Counted from the stretch's first letter, positions 9,548 to 17,915 are shown. The stretch is 64,000 nucleotides of DNA from Methylotuvimicrobium buryatense 5G (GCF_000341735.1 NZ_KB455575.1:376582-440581), one strand, 5' to 3'. A program made the numbers and translations. The notes: generated from the letters alone by a model not told the origin.

Positions 9548-9850
9548 ATGGACAAGATTAAATTAGATCCAGAAGAACAAGAGCTGCTTGATGCATATGA
9601 GTCTGGGGACTTTAGGTCAGATCTGGATGTTGCTCGTCGGGAGTATCTCACCCAGGCAGCGGAAGAAACACTCAAGAAAGATAAACGGATCAATATCCGT
9701 ATCTCCAGCCGTGATCTGGAGGCACTTCAGCGCAGAGCGTTAGAAGAAGGTCTTTCATACCAGTCTTTGGTGTCTAGTGTCCTGCACAAGTATGTCTCCG
9801 GCGGACTTAAGGACATCACTGCGAACAAGTCAGACCAGCGGACGCGCTAA
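9548..9850 (+). CDS. BrnA/CopG-like ribbon-helix-helix antitoxin
   Basis: A 100-residue acidic-to-basic protein whose C-terminal half carries a ribbon-helix-helix-like segment: KRINIRISSRDLEALQRRALEEG (split over about residues 47-70) followed by SYQSLVSSVLHKYVSG. Such proteins neutralise the paired toxin and repress their own promoter. Its ATG is 1 nt after the toxin stop, indicating coupled translation. Autoregulation would act in the sequence before 9274, where an inverted repeat (cttgctaa...ttagcaag, 9211-9238) is present. Confidence 0.75.
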   Translation: MDKIKLDPEEQELLDAYESGDFRSDLDVARREYLTQAAEETLKKDKRINIRISSRDLEALQRRALEEGLSYQSLVSSVLHKYVSGGLKDITANKSDQRTR

Positions 9851-9907
9851 TGCGCGCCGCTGTCTTCTGCATCATGCTTTACAGGGGAGCTAAGATGCGC
9901 CTCTTGA

Positions 9908-10015
9908 TACCTATGTCGTTTCTCTTCGCCGCATGAAGCGAAACAGGATTTTTCGGCAGGCCGTTTCAGCAAGGACAATATTGATCAGCATATCGCCGAG
10001 TCATTTGTGGAATGA
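9908..10015 (+). pseudogene. Remnant of an antitoxin gene (3' end only)
   Basis: An open frame without a start codon ends ...KQDFSAGRFSKDNIDQ then HIAESFVE-stop at 10013-10015. Its stop overlaps the RelE-like toxin ATG (ATGA), the usual antitoxin-toxin coupling. The frame is closed by a TGA at 9905, and no plausible start or DNA-binding segment is left. I read it as the degraded C-terminal toxin-binding end of an antitoxin. Confidence 0.5.
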
Positions 10016-10293
10016 CTTATAGCTTTATTTCTACCGAGAGTTACAAAAAACGCGCTCGGCGTTTTGCAAAGCAACACCCTGAATTAAAAGAGCAATACCG
10101 AAAAACCTTGCAATTACTGTCTCAAACCCCTTTTCATCCGGCGCTTCGTTTACATGCTCTAAAAGAAAAATTAGCCGATTTGCATTCGGTATCTATTAAT
10201 CTCAGCTATCGGATAACCATTGAAATGATCATTTCCGAAAAAGAGATCATTTTGGTTAATGTCGGTAGTCATGATGAGGTATATCAAGGTTGA
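10012..10293 (+). CDS. RelE/YafQ-like mRNA interferase toxin
   Basis: A 93-residue RelE/ParE-superfamily protein. The N-terminal helix has ESYKKRARRFAKQHPELKEQY, the middle HPALRLHALKEKL, and the C-terminal strands end with ILVNVGSHDEVY, the usual YafQ/RelE ending with a conserved His-Asp-x-Val-Tyr. It would cleave mRNA on the ribosome. The matching antitoxin upstream is only a C-terminal stub, so this toxin is either inactive, poorly expressed, or restrained in trans. Start at 10012 overlaps the stub stop. Confidence 0.75.
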   Translation: MTYSFISTESYKKRARRFAKQHPELKEQYRKTLQLLSQTPFHPALRLHALKEKLADLHSVSINLSYRITIEMIISEKEIILVNVGSHDEVYQG

Positions 10294-10423
10294 TCGGTTT
10301 ACCGGCTTCCTTTTTTTCATAGCGATGGGTCTGGGTAACGAATGCTACATATTCTATGTGGTCTAGCGCACATACTCAGTAGCGATCAGTAGGATACCAT
10401 TCGCCTTGTTTATGTTTGAAAGC

Positions 10424-10585
10424 TATACCCTTTGCCAGTCAAATTTCGGCGTCGGGGTGCCCGTCAAAGGACGCCGTGAATACGTCCATGTAGGCTCTAT
10501 GACAGCATCCATGCTGCCAAAGCCTTTGCCGAACACCCCGACGCCTCCATACGCTAATGCCGAAATTTGAAGTGCGATAGGTATA
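10424..10585 (-). repeat. MITE-like element, copy 1 (inverted orientation)
   Basis: A 162-bp copy of the family whose ends read TATACC...CAAATTTCGGC on both strands (imperfect 27-bp terminal inverted repeats). Here it is in reverse orientation relative to the copies at 47266 and 47548. It occupies most of the 450-bp non-coding stretch before kaiC. There is no coding capacity. Confidence 0.85.
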
Positions 10586-10740
10586 TTTTATCGACTGTTT
10601 TTGAAATCGGTTTCTGCTTACCAACTTAAGCCTATTTGCTCATGTAGACTAAGCCATTCCTGAAAGGCACGTACCTCATTCAGTTCTGTCTTGCGTCGGT
10701 AACAATCGGAGCTGAAACAGAGTATTTCTTGGAAGAATTA

Positions 10741-11994
10741 ATGAAACCGACAGCATCCCACCTCGTGAAATCGCAAACCAAAGCGTCAAGCGGAATCGCC
10801 GGTTTCGATAACATCACCGGCGGAGGTTTACCGCTTGGACGCACAACGCTGCTGGTTGGCGGACCTGGCTCCGGCAAAACCATCTTCGCGCTCCAATTTT
10901 TGGTGCATGGCGCGCAGGATTGCGACGAACCGGGTATCTTTGTGGCTTTTGAGGAGACTTCACCGCGCATCATCGCCAATGCCGAAAGTTTCGGCTGGAA
11001 GCTCGATGAGTTGCAGGAGAAAAGCCTGTATTTCATGGATGCCCAGCCTTCGCCGGACCTGGTCCAGTCCGGCGATTTCGACCTGGGCGGCATGTTGGCG
11101 GCATTGGAAAGTCAGATCAAGGAAATGGGCGCACGGCGCATCTTGTTCGATGCGCTAGATATTTTGTTGCTGCTGCTACCCGATCAGACGGCCATCAGGC
11201 GGGAGATCTACCGCTTACATGAATGGTTATCGGTACACGAAATGACCGGCCTGATCACCTTGAAGGCCGACGGCGATCAGACCAGTAGCATCAGCCAGCA
11301 GCCATTCGGCTTCATGCACTTCATGGTGGACTGCGCGGTGATACTCAGTCACAACGTTGAGTTCGGGGTGTCGCAACGCAGTCTTCGGGTGCAGAAATAT
11401 CGCGGCTCCAGCTTCGACGAAAACGAGTCGCCTTTCCTGATCGACTGGTCCAAGGGCGAGGGCACCACACTGGTCTGCACCAGTCTGCTCGACGAGATGT
11501 CCGACCAGGTGGAGAGCAGCTCGCAGTTGCAGATATCGGCGCTTGTGGACACCTGGATCCACCTCAGCTATCTGGTACAGGCCGGGGAACGCAACCGGGG
11601 TTTATCCATCGTCAAGTCGCGCGGTATGGCGCATTCGAACCAGGTACGCGAGTTAATTCTCAGCGATGCCGGGGTGACCCTGGCCGACACCTATACCGCA
11701 GGTGGCGAGGTGCTAATGGGAACCTTACGCTGGGAAAAGGAACGCGCCGAGCGTGTTGTACACGAGGCCGCCGAAGCCGCTGCAAAACTAAAGCGCGTGA
11801 AACTGGAAGCCGAGGAGGCCGATCTTGAGGTGCGCTTGAAATCGCTACAGGCCGAACTGTCGGCTAAACAGATCGAAAAAGACTTGCTGGTCCGCGACAC
11901 CCTCAGTCACGAGGGCGAGATTTCGGAAAGCCGTACCCGGATACAAGAATTGCGCGGAGCTGATGGCGAAACCATGGCAGGGGAGAATCCATAA
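10741..11994 (+). CDS. KaiC-like RecA-superfamily ATPase with C-terminal coiled coil
   Basis: A 417-residue protein related to the circadian ATPase KaiC. The N-terminal RecA-like domain (about 15-235) has SGIAGFDNITGGGLP, Walker A VGGPGSGKT (about 43-51) and the tandem catalytic glutamates FEET. A second KaiC-like domain is reduced to its last part (ISALVDTWIHL, ERNRGLSIVKSRGM), without a second Walker A. The final 80 residues are a Glu/Ala/Lys-rich coiled coil. Start taken at the ATG behind GGAAG rather than the TTG 12 nt upstream. The kaiB-like gene overlaps its stop by 1 nt. Such proteins probably work as ATP-dependent signalling switches; a true clock is not implied. Confidence 0.88.
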   Translation: MKPTASHLVKSQTKASSGIAGFDNITGGGLPLGRTTLLVGGPGSGKTIFALQFLVHGAQDCDEPGIFVAFEETSPRIIANAESFGWKLDELQEKSLYFMDAQPSPDLVQSGDFDLGGMLAALESQIKEMGARRILFDALDILLLLLPDQTAIRREIYRLHEWLSVHEMTGLITLKADGDQTSSISQQPFGFMHFMVDCAVILSHNVEFGVSQRSLRVQKYRGSSFDENESPFLIDWSKGEGTTLVCTSLLDEMSDQVESSSQLQISALVDTWIHLSYLVQAGERNRGLSIVKSRGMAHSNQVRELILSDAGVTLADTYTAGGEVLMGTLRWEKERAERVVHEAAEAAAKLKRVKLEAEEADLEVRLKSLQAELSAKQIEKDLLVRDTLSHEGEISESRTRIQELRGADGETMAGENP

Positions 11995-12344
11995 TGACCC
12001 AACACCAGATCTTCGATTTCCGGCTCTATGTCGCAGGCGACGCGCTCAACTCCGCGCAGGCACTGGCCAATCTTACCAATCTTTGCCGGATCCACCTTCC
12101 GGATCGGCACCGGGTCGAAGTGGTGGATGTGTATCTGGAGCCGAAACGGGCGCTGGCGGACGGCATTTTCATGACACCGACCCTGGTTAAGCTCACTCCC
12201 TCGCCTACCAGAAAAATCGTCGGCAGCCTTAACCTGATGCACCCCTTGTTACTGAGTTTGGGACTGGCAATCCAGGGTAAACGCATTAAAACAGCATATA
12301 AAATCAAACGGTTACAATGCGTAGTGTTTTCAGTAATTTCATAG
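11994..12344 (+). CDS. KaiB-like protein
   Basis: A 116-residue thioredoxin-fold protein with the KaiB pattern: FRLYVAGDALNSAQALANL at the N-terminus, VEVVDVYLEPKRALADGIFM, then TPTLVKLTPSPTRKIVGSL. In cyanobacteria KaiB binds KaiC and switches its output. Here it is translationally coupled to the kaiC-like gene (TAATG). There is no KaiA in view. The C-terminal about 25 residues (after GSLNLMHP) are basic and hydrophobic and do not resemble KaiB; they may be an extension from recent sequence change. Confidence 0.88.
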   Translation: MTQHQIFDFRLYVAGDALNSAQALANLTNLCRIHLPDRHRVEVVDVYLEPKRALADGIFMTPTLVKLTPSPTRKIVGSLNLMHPLLLSLGLAIQGKRIKTAYKIKRLQCVVFSVIS

Positions 12345-12474
12345 CGGCAGCCTTTATTGCCACAAAACAAAAAGCTAACAAATAAAATGTTATGCAAGCT
12401 TAGGTTGAATAGTCATAACATATTGATATGGCATTTATTTTAATGCGTTTACCCTGACTGGCAATCCCTGCCTC

Positions 12475-15255
12475 ATGAACAGCGGGTCTCCAGCCGAGGG
12501 CGCCAATGAAGAAATTGTCGCCTTGATCGAATCGCTACACCGCACCGGCCAACGTCTGGAGGAACTGACCGCGGGCGAAGTGGATACGGTGTCGGACAGC
12601 AGCGGCCGGACCTTCTTGTTACAAAGTGCCCAGGAACACTTGCGACTCAGCGAGGCCGCCAAGCAGGCAGCCATCCTCAATGCACTGCCGGCGAATATCG
12701 CTTTGCTCAATGCCCAAGGCATTATCATCTCGGTAAATCAGGCCTGGCAACGATTTGCCGGCGAGAATGCCTTCCCGTACACCGGCTTCGGCATCGGCCT
12801 CAATTATCTGCAAATTTGCGACAGTGCCCAAGGTGAAGGTGCGTCAGAGGCTCATCAGGCGGCTGAGGCCATTCGTTCGATATTAACTGGCAGCATAACA
12901 AGCTTCTCGCTGGAATATCCCTGCCATTCGCCCACGGAACAACGCTGGTTTCTGATGACGGTAACCCCGATGGACGACAATCGTTCCAAGGGTGCCGTGG
13001 TCATGCATATGGATGTGACGGCACAACGGCAGACCAAGGAAGATCTGCGCGCGAGCGAATTGCGCTTTCGCCAGATGGCGGAAAACATCGGTGACGTCTT
13101 CTTTTTACTGGATGCCGTTGACAGCCGCATGCTGTACGTCAGCCCGGCTTATGAAGTAATCTGGGGGCACAGCTGCGAAAGTCTGTATAAAAATCCGCAA
13201 TCATGGATGGAAACCGTTCACCCGGACGACCAGGCAGCGACTTACAAGACCTATCGGAAATCACTGATGGCAGTCGATGCCAATTTTCAGTTCCGAATTG
13301 TGCGCCATGACGGCTCGATTCGCTGGATCGAAGTGAAAAGCTATCCGGTCCGCGACGACGATGGTTCGCTGGTTCGTATCGCCGGCCTTGCCAAGGACAT
13401 TACCGAGTACAAGGCAGCCGAAGCCAAAATCGCTTACCTGAACCGGGTATATGCCATGTTGAGCGACATCAACGCTCTGATCGTGCGCGAACATGACCGC
13501 GACAACCTGTTCAAGGAAGCCTGCCGGATTGCGGTCGAAGCAGGCGGCTTCCGCATGTCCTTGATTGTCATCATGGATCGGGGTTTGAAGCGGTTTATCC
13601 CGATTGCTTCGGCAGGTGGCGACGAGGCTCTACTGGTAGCCATCAAAGGTATCTTATCATCGAGCGAGAAGGTGCAAAAAAGCATGGTGGTTCGGGCGAT
13701 ACAGGAAAAGACGGCCGTCGTCTCCAACGACTCACAAAACGACCCCAAGGTGCTGTTAGGCGGGAAGTACGCCGAATTCAGCGTCCGCTCGATGGCAATC
13801 TTGCCCTTGATTGTTGCCGATGAAGTGGTCGGCGTATTCGCGCTTTACGCCAGCGAGATAGGGTTCTTCCGTGAAGAAGAGATGGCGCTGTTGACGGAAC
13901 TGGCCGGCGACATCGCCTTCGCCATCGATCACATCGCCAAGCGGGAACGGCTGGATTATCTAGCCTACTACGACGAACTCACTGGGCTGGCGAACCGCAG
14001 GCTGTTTCTTGAGCGGGTGGCGCAGTACATGAGTAGCGCGATCGGCGGCGAGCACAAACTGGCCGTGTTGCTGATCGATCTTGAGCGCTTCAAGAACATC
14101 AACAACAGTCTGGGCCAGTTGGGCGGCGATGCGCTGTTGAAGCAGGTGGCGGAGTGGCTGACCGCTAACGCCGGAGAGGCCAGCCTGATCGCGCGGATGG
14201 GTGCGGACCACTTTGCGGTGGTGTTGCCGAAAGTCACGCAGGATGTCGATGTCGTCCGGCTGATCGAGAAAACCCTGGCAACCTTTCAGGAGCATCAATT
14301 CCACTTGCATGACGCTGTATTCCGGATTGCCATCAAGATTGGCGCGACCTTATTCCCGGACGACGGCGCCAGTGCCGATACCTTGGTCAGGAACGCTGAG
14401 GCCGCGCTCAAAAAAGCCAAGACCAGCGGCTTTCCCTACTTGTTTTACACGCAGAAAATGACCGAAGCCATGGCACATAAGCTGTCGCTGGAGAATCAGC
14501 TGCGCCAGGCGCTAGATAACGAAGAATTCGTGCTGCATTACCAACCCAAGGTGAATCTGGCCAGCGGCAAGCTGACCAGTGCCGAGGCGCTGATCCGCTG
14601 GAACGATCCGCGCACCGGCCTGGTGCCGCCGGCCCGGTTTATCCCTATCCTGGAAGAAACCGGATTGATCAATGATGTCGGCCGCTGGGCGCTCCACAAA
14701 GCTATCGACGACTATCTGCGCTGGCACAACGCGGGGCTGGCCGCCGTGCGCGTTGCGGTCAACGTCTCGCCGCTGCAACTGCGCGATCGCGGGTTTTCCG
14801 GTCAAATCCTGCAGGCTATCGACATTCACGAACAGGCGCCTTTTGGACTGGAACTGGAAATCACCGAAAGCCTGATCATGGCCGATGTCAAACACAGTAT
14901 CGCCAGCCTGCAAACCATACGCGCCATGGGCATCAGCATCGCCATCGATGATTTCGGCACCGGCTTTTCGTCGCTCAGCTACCTGTCCAAATTGCCGGTG
15001 GATACCCTGAAGATAGACCGCTCGTTCGTGATCGAGATGACCGAATCAAGCGAGGGACTATTGCTGGTATCCACCATTATCAATCTGGCGCATTCGCTGA
15101 AGCTCAAGGTTGTGGCGGAAGGTGTGGAAACCGAAGAACAAGCGAGTATGCTCCGGCGGTTGCACTGCGACGAAATGCAAGGCTATTTATTCAGTAAACC
15201 TGTGCCTGGCGAGATTTTCGAAACCCGATTCCTGTCGCCGCTGCTGTTAAAGTAA
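12475..15255 (+). CDS. PAS-PAS-GAF sensor with degenerate GGDEF and intact EAL domain
   Basis: A 926-residue soluble sensor/effector. A PAS domain lies at about 60-180, a second PAS with PAC (about 190-315, SELRFRQMAENIGDVFF), and GAF about 325-485. The GGDEF domain (about 490-650) has GADHF near 576-580 instead of GGDEF, so cyclase activity is unlikely. The EAL domain (about 670-920) keeps EALIRW (E about 704), DDFGTG (about 825) and AEGVET, so c-di-GMP hydrolysis is expected. It lies 130 nt after kaiB and ends at a strong terminator, so it may share the kaiC/kaiB transcript. No clear ribosome site precedes the ATG. Confidence 0.88.
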   Translation: MNSGSPAEGANEEIVALIESLHRTGQRLEELTAGEVDTVSDSSGRTFLLQSAQEHLRLSEAAKQAAILNALPANIALLNAQGIIISVNQAWQRFAGENAFPYTGFGIGLNYLQICDSAQGEGASEAHQAAEAIRSILTGSITSFSLEYPCHSPTEQRWFLMTVTPMDDNRSKGAVVMHMDVTAQRQTKEDLRASELRFRQMAENIGDVFFLLDAVDSRMLYVSPAYEVIWGHSCESLYKNPQSWMETVHPDDQAATYKTYRKSLMAVDANFQFRIVRHDGSIRWIEVKSYPVRDDDGSLVRIAGLAKDITEYKAAEAKIAYLNRVYAMLSDINALIVREHDRDNLFKEACRIAVEAGGFRMSLIVIMDRGLKRFIPIASAGGDEALLVAIKGILSSSEKVQKSMVVRAIQEKTAVVSNDSQNDPKVLLGGKYAEFSVRSMAILPLIVADEVVGVFALYASEIGFFREEEMALLTELAGDIAFAIDHIAKRERLDYLAYYDELTGLANRRLFLERVAQYMSSAIGGEHKLAVLLIDLERFKNINNSLGQLGGDALLKQVAEWLTANAGEASLIARMGADHFAVVLPKVTQDVDVVRLIEKTLATFQEHQFHLHDAVFRIAIKIGATLFPDDGASADTLVRNAEAALKKAKTSGFPYLFYTQKMTEAMAHKLSLENQLRQALDNEEFVLHYQPKVNLASGKLTSAEALIRWNDPRTGLVPPARFIPILEETGLINDVGRWALHKAIDDYLRWHNAGLAAVRVAVNVSPLQLRDRGFSGQILQAIDIHEQAPFGLELEITESLIMADVKHSIASLQTIRAMGISIAIDDFGTGFSSLSYLSKLPVDTLKIDRSFVIEMTESSEGLLLVSTIINLAHSLKLKVVAEGVETEEQASMLRRLHCDEMQGYLFSKPVPGEIFETRFLSPLLLK

Positions 15256-15258
15256 TTC

Positions 15259-15301
15259 CTGATTAGCAAGATGCTTCAGCTTGCTAATCAGATTTTGTTT
15301 T
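15259..15301 (+). terminator. Rho-independent terminator after the GGDEF/EAL gene
   Basis: Perfect 12-bp stem (CTGATTAGCAAG / CTTGCTAATCAG), 9-nt loop, followed by ATTTTGTTTT. It lies 4 nt after the stop codon. Confidence 0.85.
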
Positions 15302-15333
15302 ATGCATGTGGGAGCGCCGACTTCGGTACGATA

Positions 15334-15422
15334 AGGAATAGGCATGAAATAATTTGGATAATATCACCCTCTTCCTTTGGGAGAGGGAATAAAAAAGCCA
15401 AAGTTATTTCGTGCCTACTCCT
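15334..15422 (+). repeat. Nested imperfect palindrome
   Basis: Outer arms AGGAATAGGCATGAAATAA (15334-15352) and TTATTTCGTGCCTACTCCT (15404-15422) pair with two mismatches. An inner stem CCCTCT/AGAGGG sits at 15367-15387. It looks like a small dispersed palindromic repeat. The remaining bases up to the SDR gene contain only the right direct repeat of the island. Confidence 0.6.
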
Positions 15423-15513
15423 AAGCGGAGCCGGAAGCGCTTATCTGCCCGCACCGTTCGCGGCCGGGTGGCGGCTCCCACAAACTGCCCGCCCCGCGCC
15501 GACGTGCTGGGTT

Positions 15514-15538
15514 CGGGTTGGCCTTGATTTTCCATTAA
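15514..15538 (+). repeat. Right copy of 25-nt island-bounding direct repeat
   Basis: Identical to 9027-9051. Together with the bases just upstream it reads as a diverged second copy of the gluconolactonase C-terminus and stop. The SDR gene begins 26 nt further on. Confidence 0.9.
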
Positions 15539-15563
15539 ACCATAAAAAAGAGGAGAGACAATT

Positions 15564-16379
15564 ATGCCGCTTATTATCGAGAAATCATTGGCCGGGCAGC
15601 GTGCTCTAGTGACCGGAAGTAGCTCCGGCATTGGCGCGGCGATTGCCGCCGCATTGGCCGAAGCGGGCGCGCGCGTGGCGATCAATTATATGTCCGATGC
15701 CGAGGGGGCGGGGGAGATAGTGGATCAAATACAAGCCTTGGGCGGCGAAGCGATTGCGGTTCAGGCCGATGTCAGCCAAGAGGATCAAGTGATTGCGATG
15801 TTTCAACAGGTCATCGGGACTTGGGGCAGTCTCGATATTTTGGTCAACAATGCGGGCATACAGCTTGATGCGCCGTTTGTCGAGATGACCTTGAAACAAT
15901 GGGAAACCGTGATGGCGGTCAATCTGACCGGGCAGTTTTTGTGCGCCCGAGAAGCGGTCAAGGAGTTTCTTCGCCGAGGCGTGGTGCCGGAATTGTCCTG
16001 TTCGGCCGGCAAGATTATTTGCAATTCCTCGGTGCATGACATCATTCCTTGGGCCGGACACGTCAATTATTCCGCCTCTAAGGGCGGCCTGTTGATGTTC
16101 ATGAAGAGTCTGGCTCAGGAAGTCGCTCATGACAAGATTAGGGTCAATGCGGTGTCGCCGGGCGCGATCAAAACACCGATCAATCGTAGCGCCTGGGAAA
16201 CCCCCGAGGCGGAAGCCGATTTACTGAAACTGATTCCGTACGAACGCGTCGGGGAACCGGCCGATATTGCCCGTGCCGTGGTTTGGCTCGCATCCGATGC
16301 TTCCGATTACGTAGTCGGCACAACGCTGTATATCGATGGCGGCATGACGCTCTATCCGGGCTTTCGCGAAGGCGGGTAA
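15564..16379 (+). CDS. SDR-family glucose 1-dehydrogenase-like oxidoreductase
   Basis: A 271-residue classical short-chain dehydrogenase: nucleotide-binding TGSSSGIG (about 18-25), NNAG (about 94-97), and catalytic YSASKGG (Tyr/Lys about 169-173). The C-terminal SPGAIKTPIN and GTTLYIDGGMTLYPGF resemble glucose 1-dehydrogenases. It would oxidise glucose to gluconolactone with NAD(P)+. A strong ribosome site (AGGAGAG) precedes the ATG. It completes the glucose oxidation operon whose other members end at 9040, now 6.5 kb away. Substrate is inferred from context. Confidence 0.85.
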   Translation: MPLIIEKSLAGQRALVTGSSSGIGAAIAAALAEAGARVAINYMSDAEGAGEIVDQIQALGGEAIAVQADVSQEDQVIAMFQQVIGTWGSLDILVNNAGIQLDAPFVEMTLKQWETVMAVNLTGQFLCAREAVKEFLRRGVVPELSCSAGKIICNSSVHDIIPWAGHVNYSASKGGLLMFMKSLAQEVAHDKIRVNAVSPGAIKTPINRSAWETPEAEADLLKLIPYERVGEPADIARAVVWLASDASDYVVGTTLYIDGGMTLYPGFREGG

Positions 16380-16548
16380 ATTTATCGCGCAGAGGCGCAG
16401 AGTTTTCAGTTTAATGATTGCAGGTATGTTAATTGCAGCGGGTGCGCCCCATACGCATCAAGCTAAGCAAAGATCCCCGCTGCTAAATCGCTACCGACCT
16501 CTTCCGGCGTTTGAGTTAAAAGGGGGGTAAATAAGGACTCCGTCGAAA

Positions 16549-17442
16549 TTAATAACTGGGATTACTAAATAAGCCATCCGCACCGTCCGCGCGCCCCGGT
16601 TTTCCTCCTGGCGTGAAAACATCGAACAGCATTCTAATGCCGATCTGACCGGTGAATTCGAGACGCCCGGTTTTATTGCGTCCCTCGTCCAATTCAGGCT
16701 GCAATCCGAAGGTAACATCGAGATTCAAATAATCACTCGGCAGCCAACGGATACCGAATTGCGATGCATACTTCGGTTCGTTCAAAACCAAAGGGTCGCC
16801 GGCAAAGACTTCACCGATCAAACGAGCTTCCGGATGAAAGGCTTCCAAATCGAAACCGATGCCCCAGTAAGGCGTGATGCGCTGCGGCCCGCCCCGCTCT
16901 CTATCCATGCGGGCTCCATAATTCGTGTGCAGCATCAATTTATCGTCATTGAAGCGCCAAGTCGACATGCCGATGATGTAATAATTGCTACCGACATCGT
17001 GCATATCGCCGCGCCCGGTATCGAATGTCGCTCCGGCACCGAACGCGAACCCCGGCATAATGCTGTCGATTTCCGCTTTATTGAATAATATTTTGGTTTG
17101 AAAGGCGGGGTTGGAATAGGTCAATTCGTCATTGCTATCCCGGCCAACGCCTACACCGGCAATCAGCTCCAACCATTGGTTGACCGACGTGCCTATCATG
17201 ACATTGTATGCCGGAAAAGGAGACCAATCGCCGCCGACATGACCGGCTTCAAGCCAAGTTTCGGCTTCGACTTGTCCTTCATCGACAATGCGTGCATCGT
17301 CGGTTACAAAAGGCCGAACGGCTTTCGATTCGGTTGCGAGCATACTCAATACGGCAGCGATAAGGATTGAAATATTTCGTCGAGTGCCGTTGTTGGCGTT
17401 TGAAGTATTTTGGATTATTTCGATTGCATGTATCTGTTTCAT
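16549..17442 (-). CDS. Outer-membrane beta-barrel protein of unknown function
   Basis: About 297 residues with an N-terminal signal sequence (hydrophobic stretch then ATESKA-VRPFVTDDARIV). The mature N-terminus with a RPxVTDDA motif and alternating aromatic beta-strands resemble the Phenol_MetA_deg-type family of outer-membrane proteins. The last strands end with QIGIRMLFDVFTPGG. Start chosen at the second ATG (17442), which has GGAGG at proper distance; the first ATG is 12 nt upstream. It is convergent with the SDR gene and divergent from the two-component system, 470 nt away. The ligand is unknown. Confidence 0.6.
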   Translation of the reverse strand: MKQIHAIEIIQNTSNANNGTRRNISILIAAVLSMLATESKAVRPFVTDDARIVDEGQVEAETWLEAGHVGGDWSPFPAYNVMIGTSVNQWLELIAGVGVGRDSNDELTYSNPAFQTKILFNKAEIDSIMPGFAFGAGATFDTGRGDMHDVGSNYYIIGMSTWRFNDDKLMLHTNYGARMDRERGGPQRITPYWGIGFDLEAFHPEARLIGEVFAGDPLVLNEPKYASQFGIRWLPSDYLNLDVTFGLQPELDEGRNKTGRLEFTGQIGIRMLFDVFTPGGKPGRADGADGLFSNPSY

Positions 17443-17915
17443 GATGGCCTCCATTGCTATGAATTCAAGATAAAAGTGATATGTGTAAAATTACTTGACC
17501 GACTATCCGCTAATAATCGGTCGTTTGAAAAGCACTTGAAGATTGACGAATGCGTTCGATGTCGCTGCGATTGAGCGATCGATTTAATGCGGGGTGTAAA
17601 ATGATGGAAGTCATGATTTTCTCCAAAAGCATGCGTCAATTCGCACGCGCGGGAGAACGCCTCGATTTATGAGGAGATTCTGACAGCGGGCAAAGGAAGC
17701 AAGCTCAGTGGTTTGAGTTGGTGTTTGAAATATCGACTATGGCTTTCCATTGAAGATTCTTTGAATTGAACTTGCGTTATGGTAGCAATCCACTGCCGTG
17801 CCAATCCTGAATTTTTCTTCAGAATTACCCTCTACTAAATGGCTCAAGGTAAACTGATAATCGGTTTTTGAAAGCAAGCTGAGCGGATCAAAAGCGCCAA
17901 AATGACGGTTATCGA
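17443..17915. other. Intergenic region between divergent genes, nothing recognised
   Basis: About 470 bp between the outer-membrane protein gene and the response regulator. It should hold both promoters. No ORF with family resemblance, repeat copy or clear hairpin was seen. Confidence 0.5.

Larger units (their letters stand above)
9041..15513. mobile_element. Accessory island (toxin-antitoxin, KaiC/KaiB, c-di-GMP protein) interrupting the glucose operon
   Basis: This segment lies between the gluconolactonase and glucose-dehydrogenase genes, which appear to belong together. It is bounded by an exact 25-nt direct repeat, and the right copy looks like a second, diverged gluconolactonase 3' end (reading A-D-V-L-G-S-G-W-P-stop). 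It holds two toxin-antitoxin loci, kaiC-like and kaiB-like genes and a GGDEF/EAL gene. Its larger genes use visibly more CTG leucine codons than neighbours. No integrase, transposase or tRNA target was seen, so the entry mechanism (recombination with a homologous locus, or an element that lost its recombinase) is unknown. The first 230 bp hold no gene that I recognise. Confidence 0.6.

Noticed and set aside
10741-12344. A complete circadian clock
   Set aside because: KaiA is absent and the KaiC-like protein lacks a second ATP-binding site, so a true phosphorylation oscillator is not supported.
9041-15513. Prophage or integrative conjugative element
   Set aside because: No integrase, phage structural, conjugation or tRNA attachment features; only direct repeats and accessory genes.
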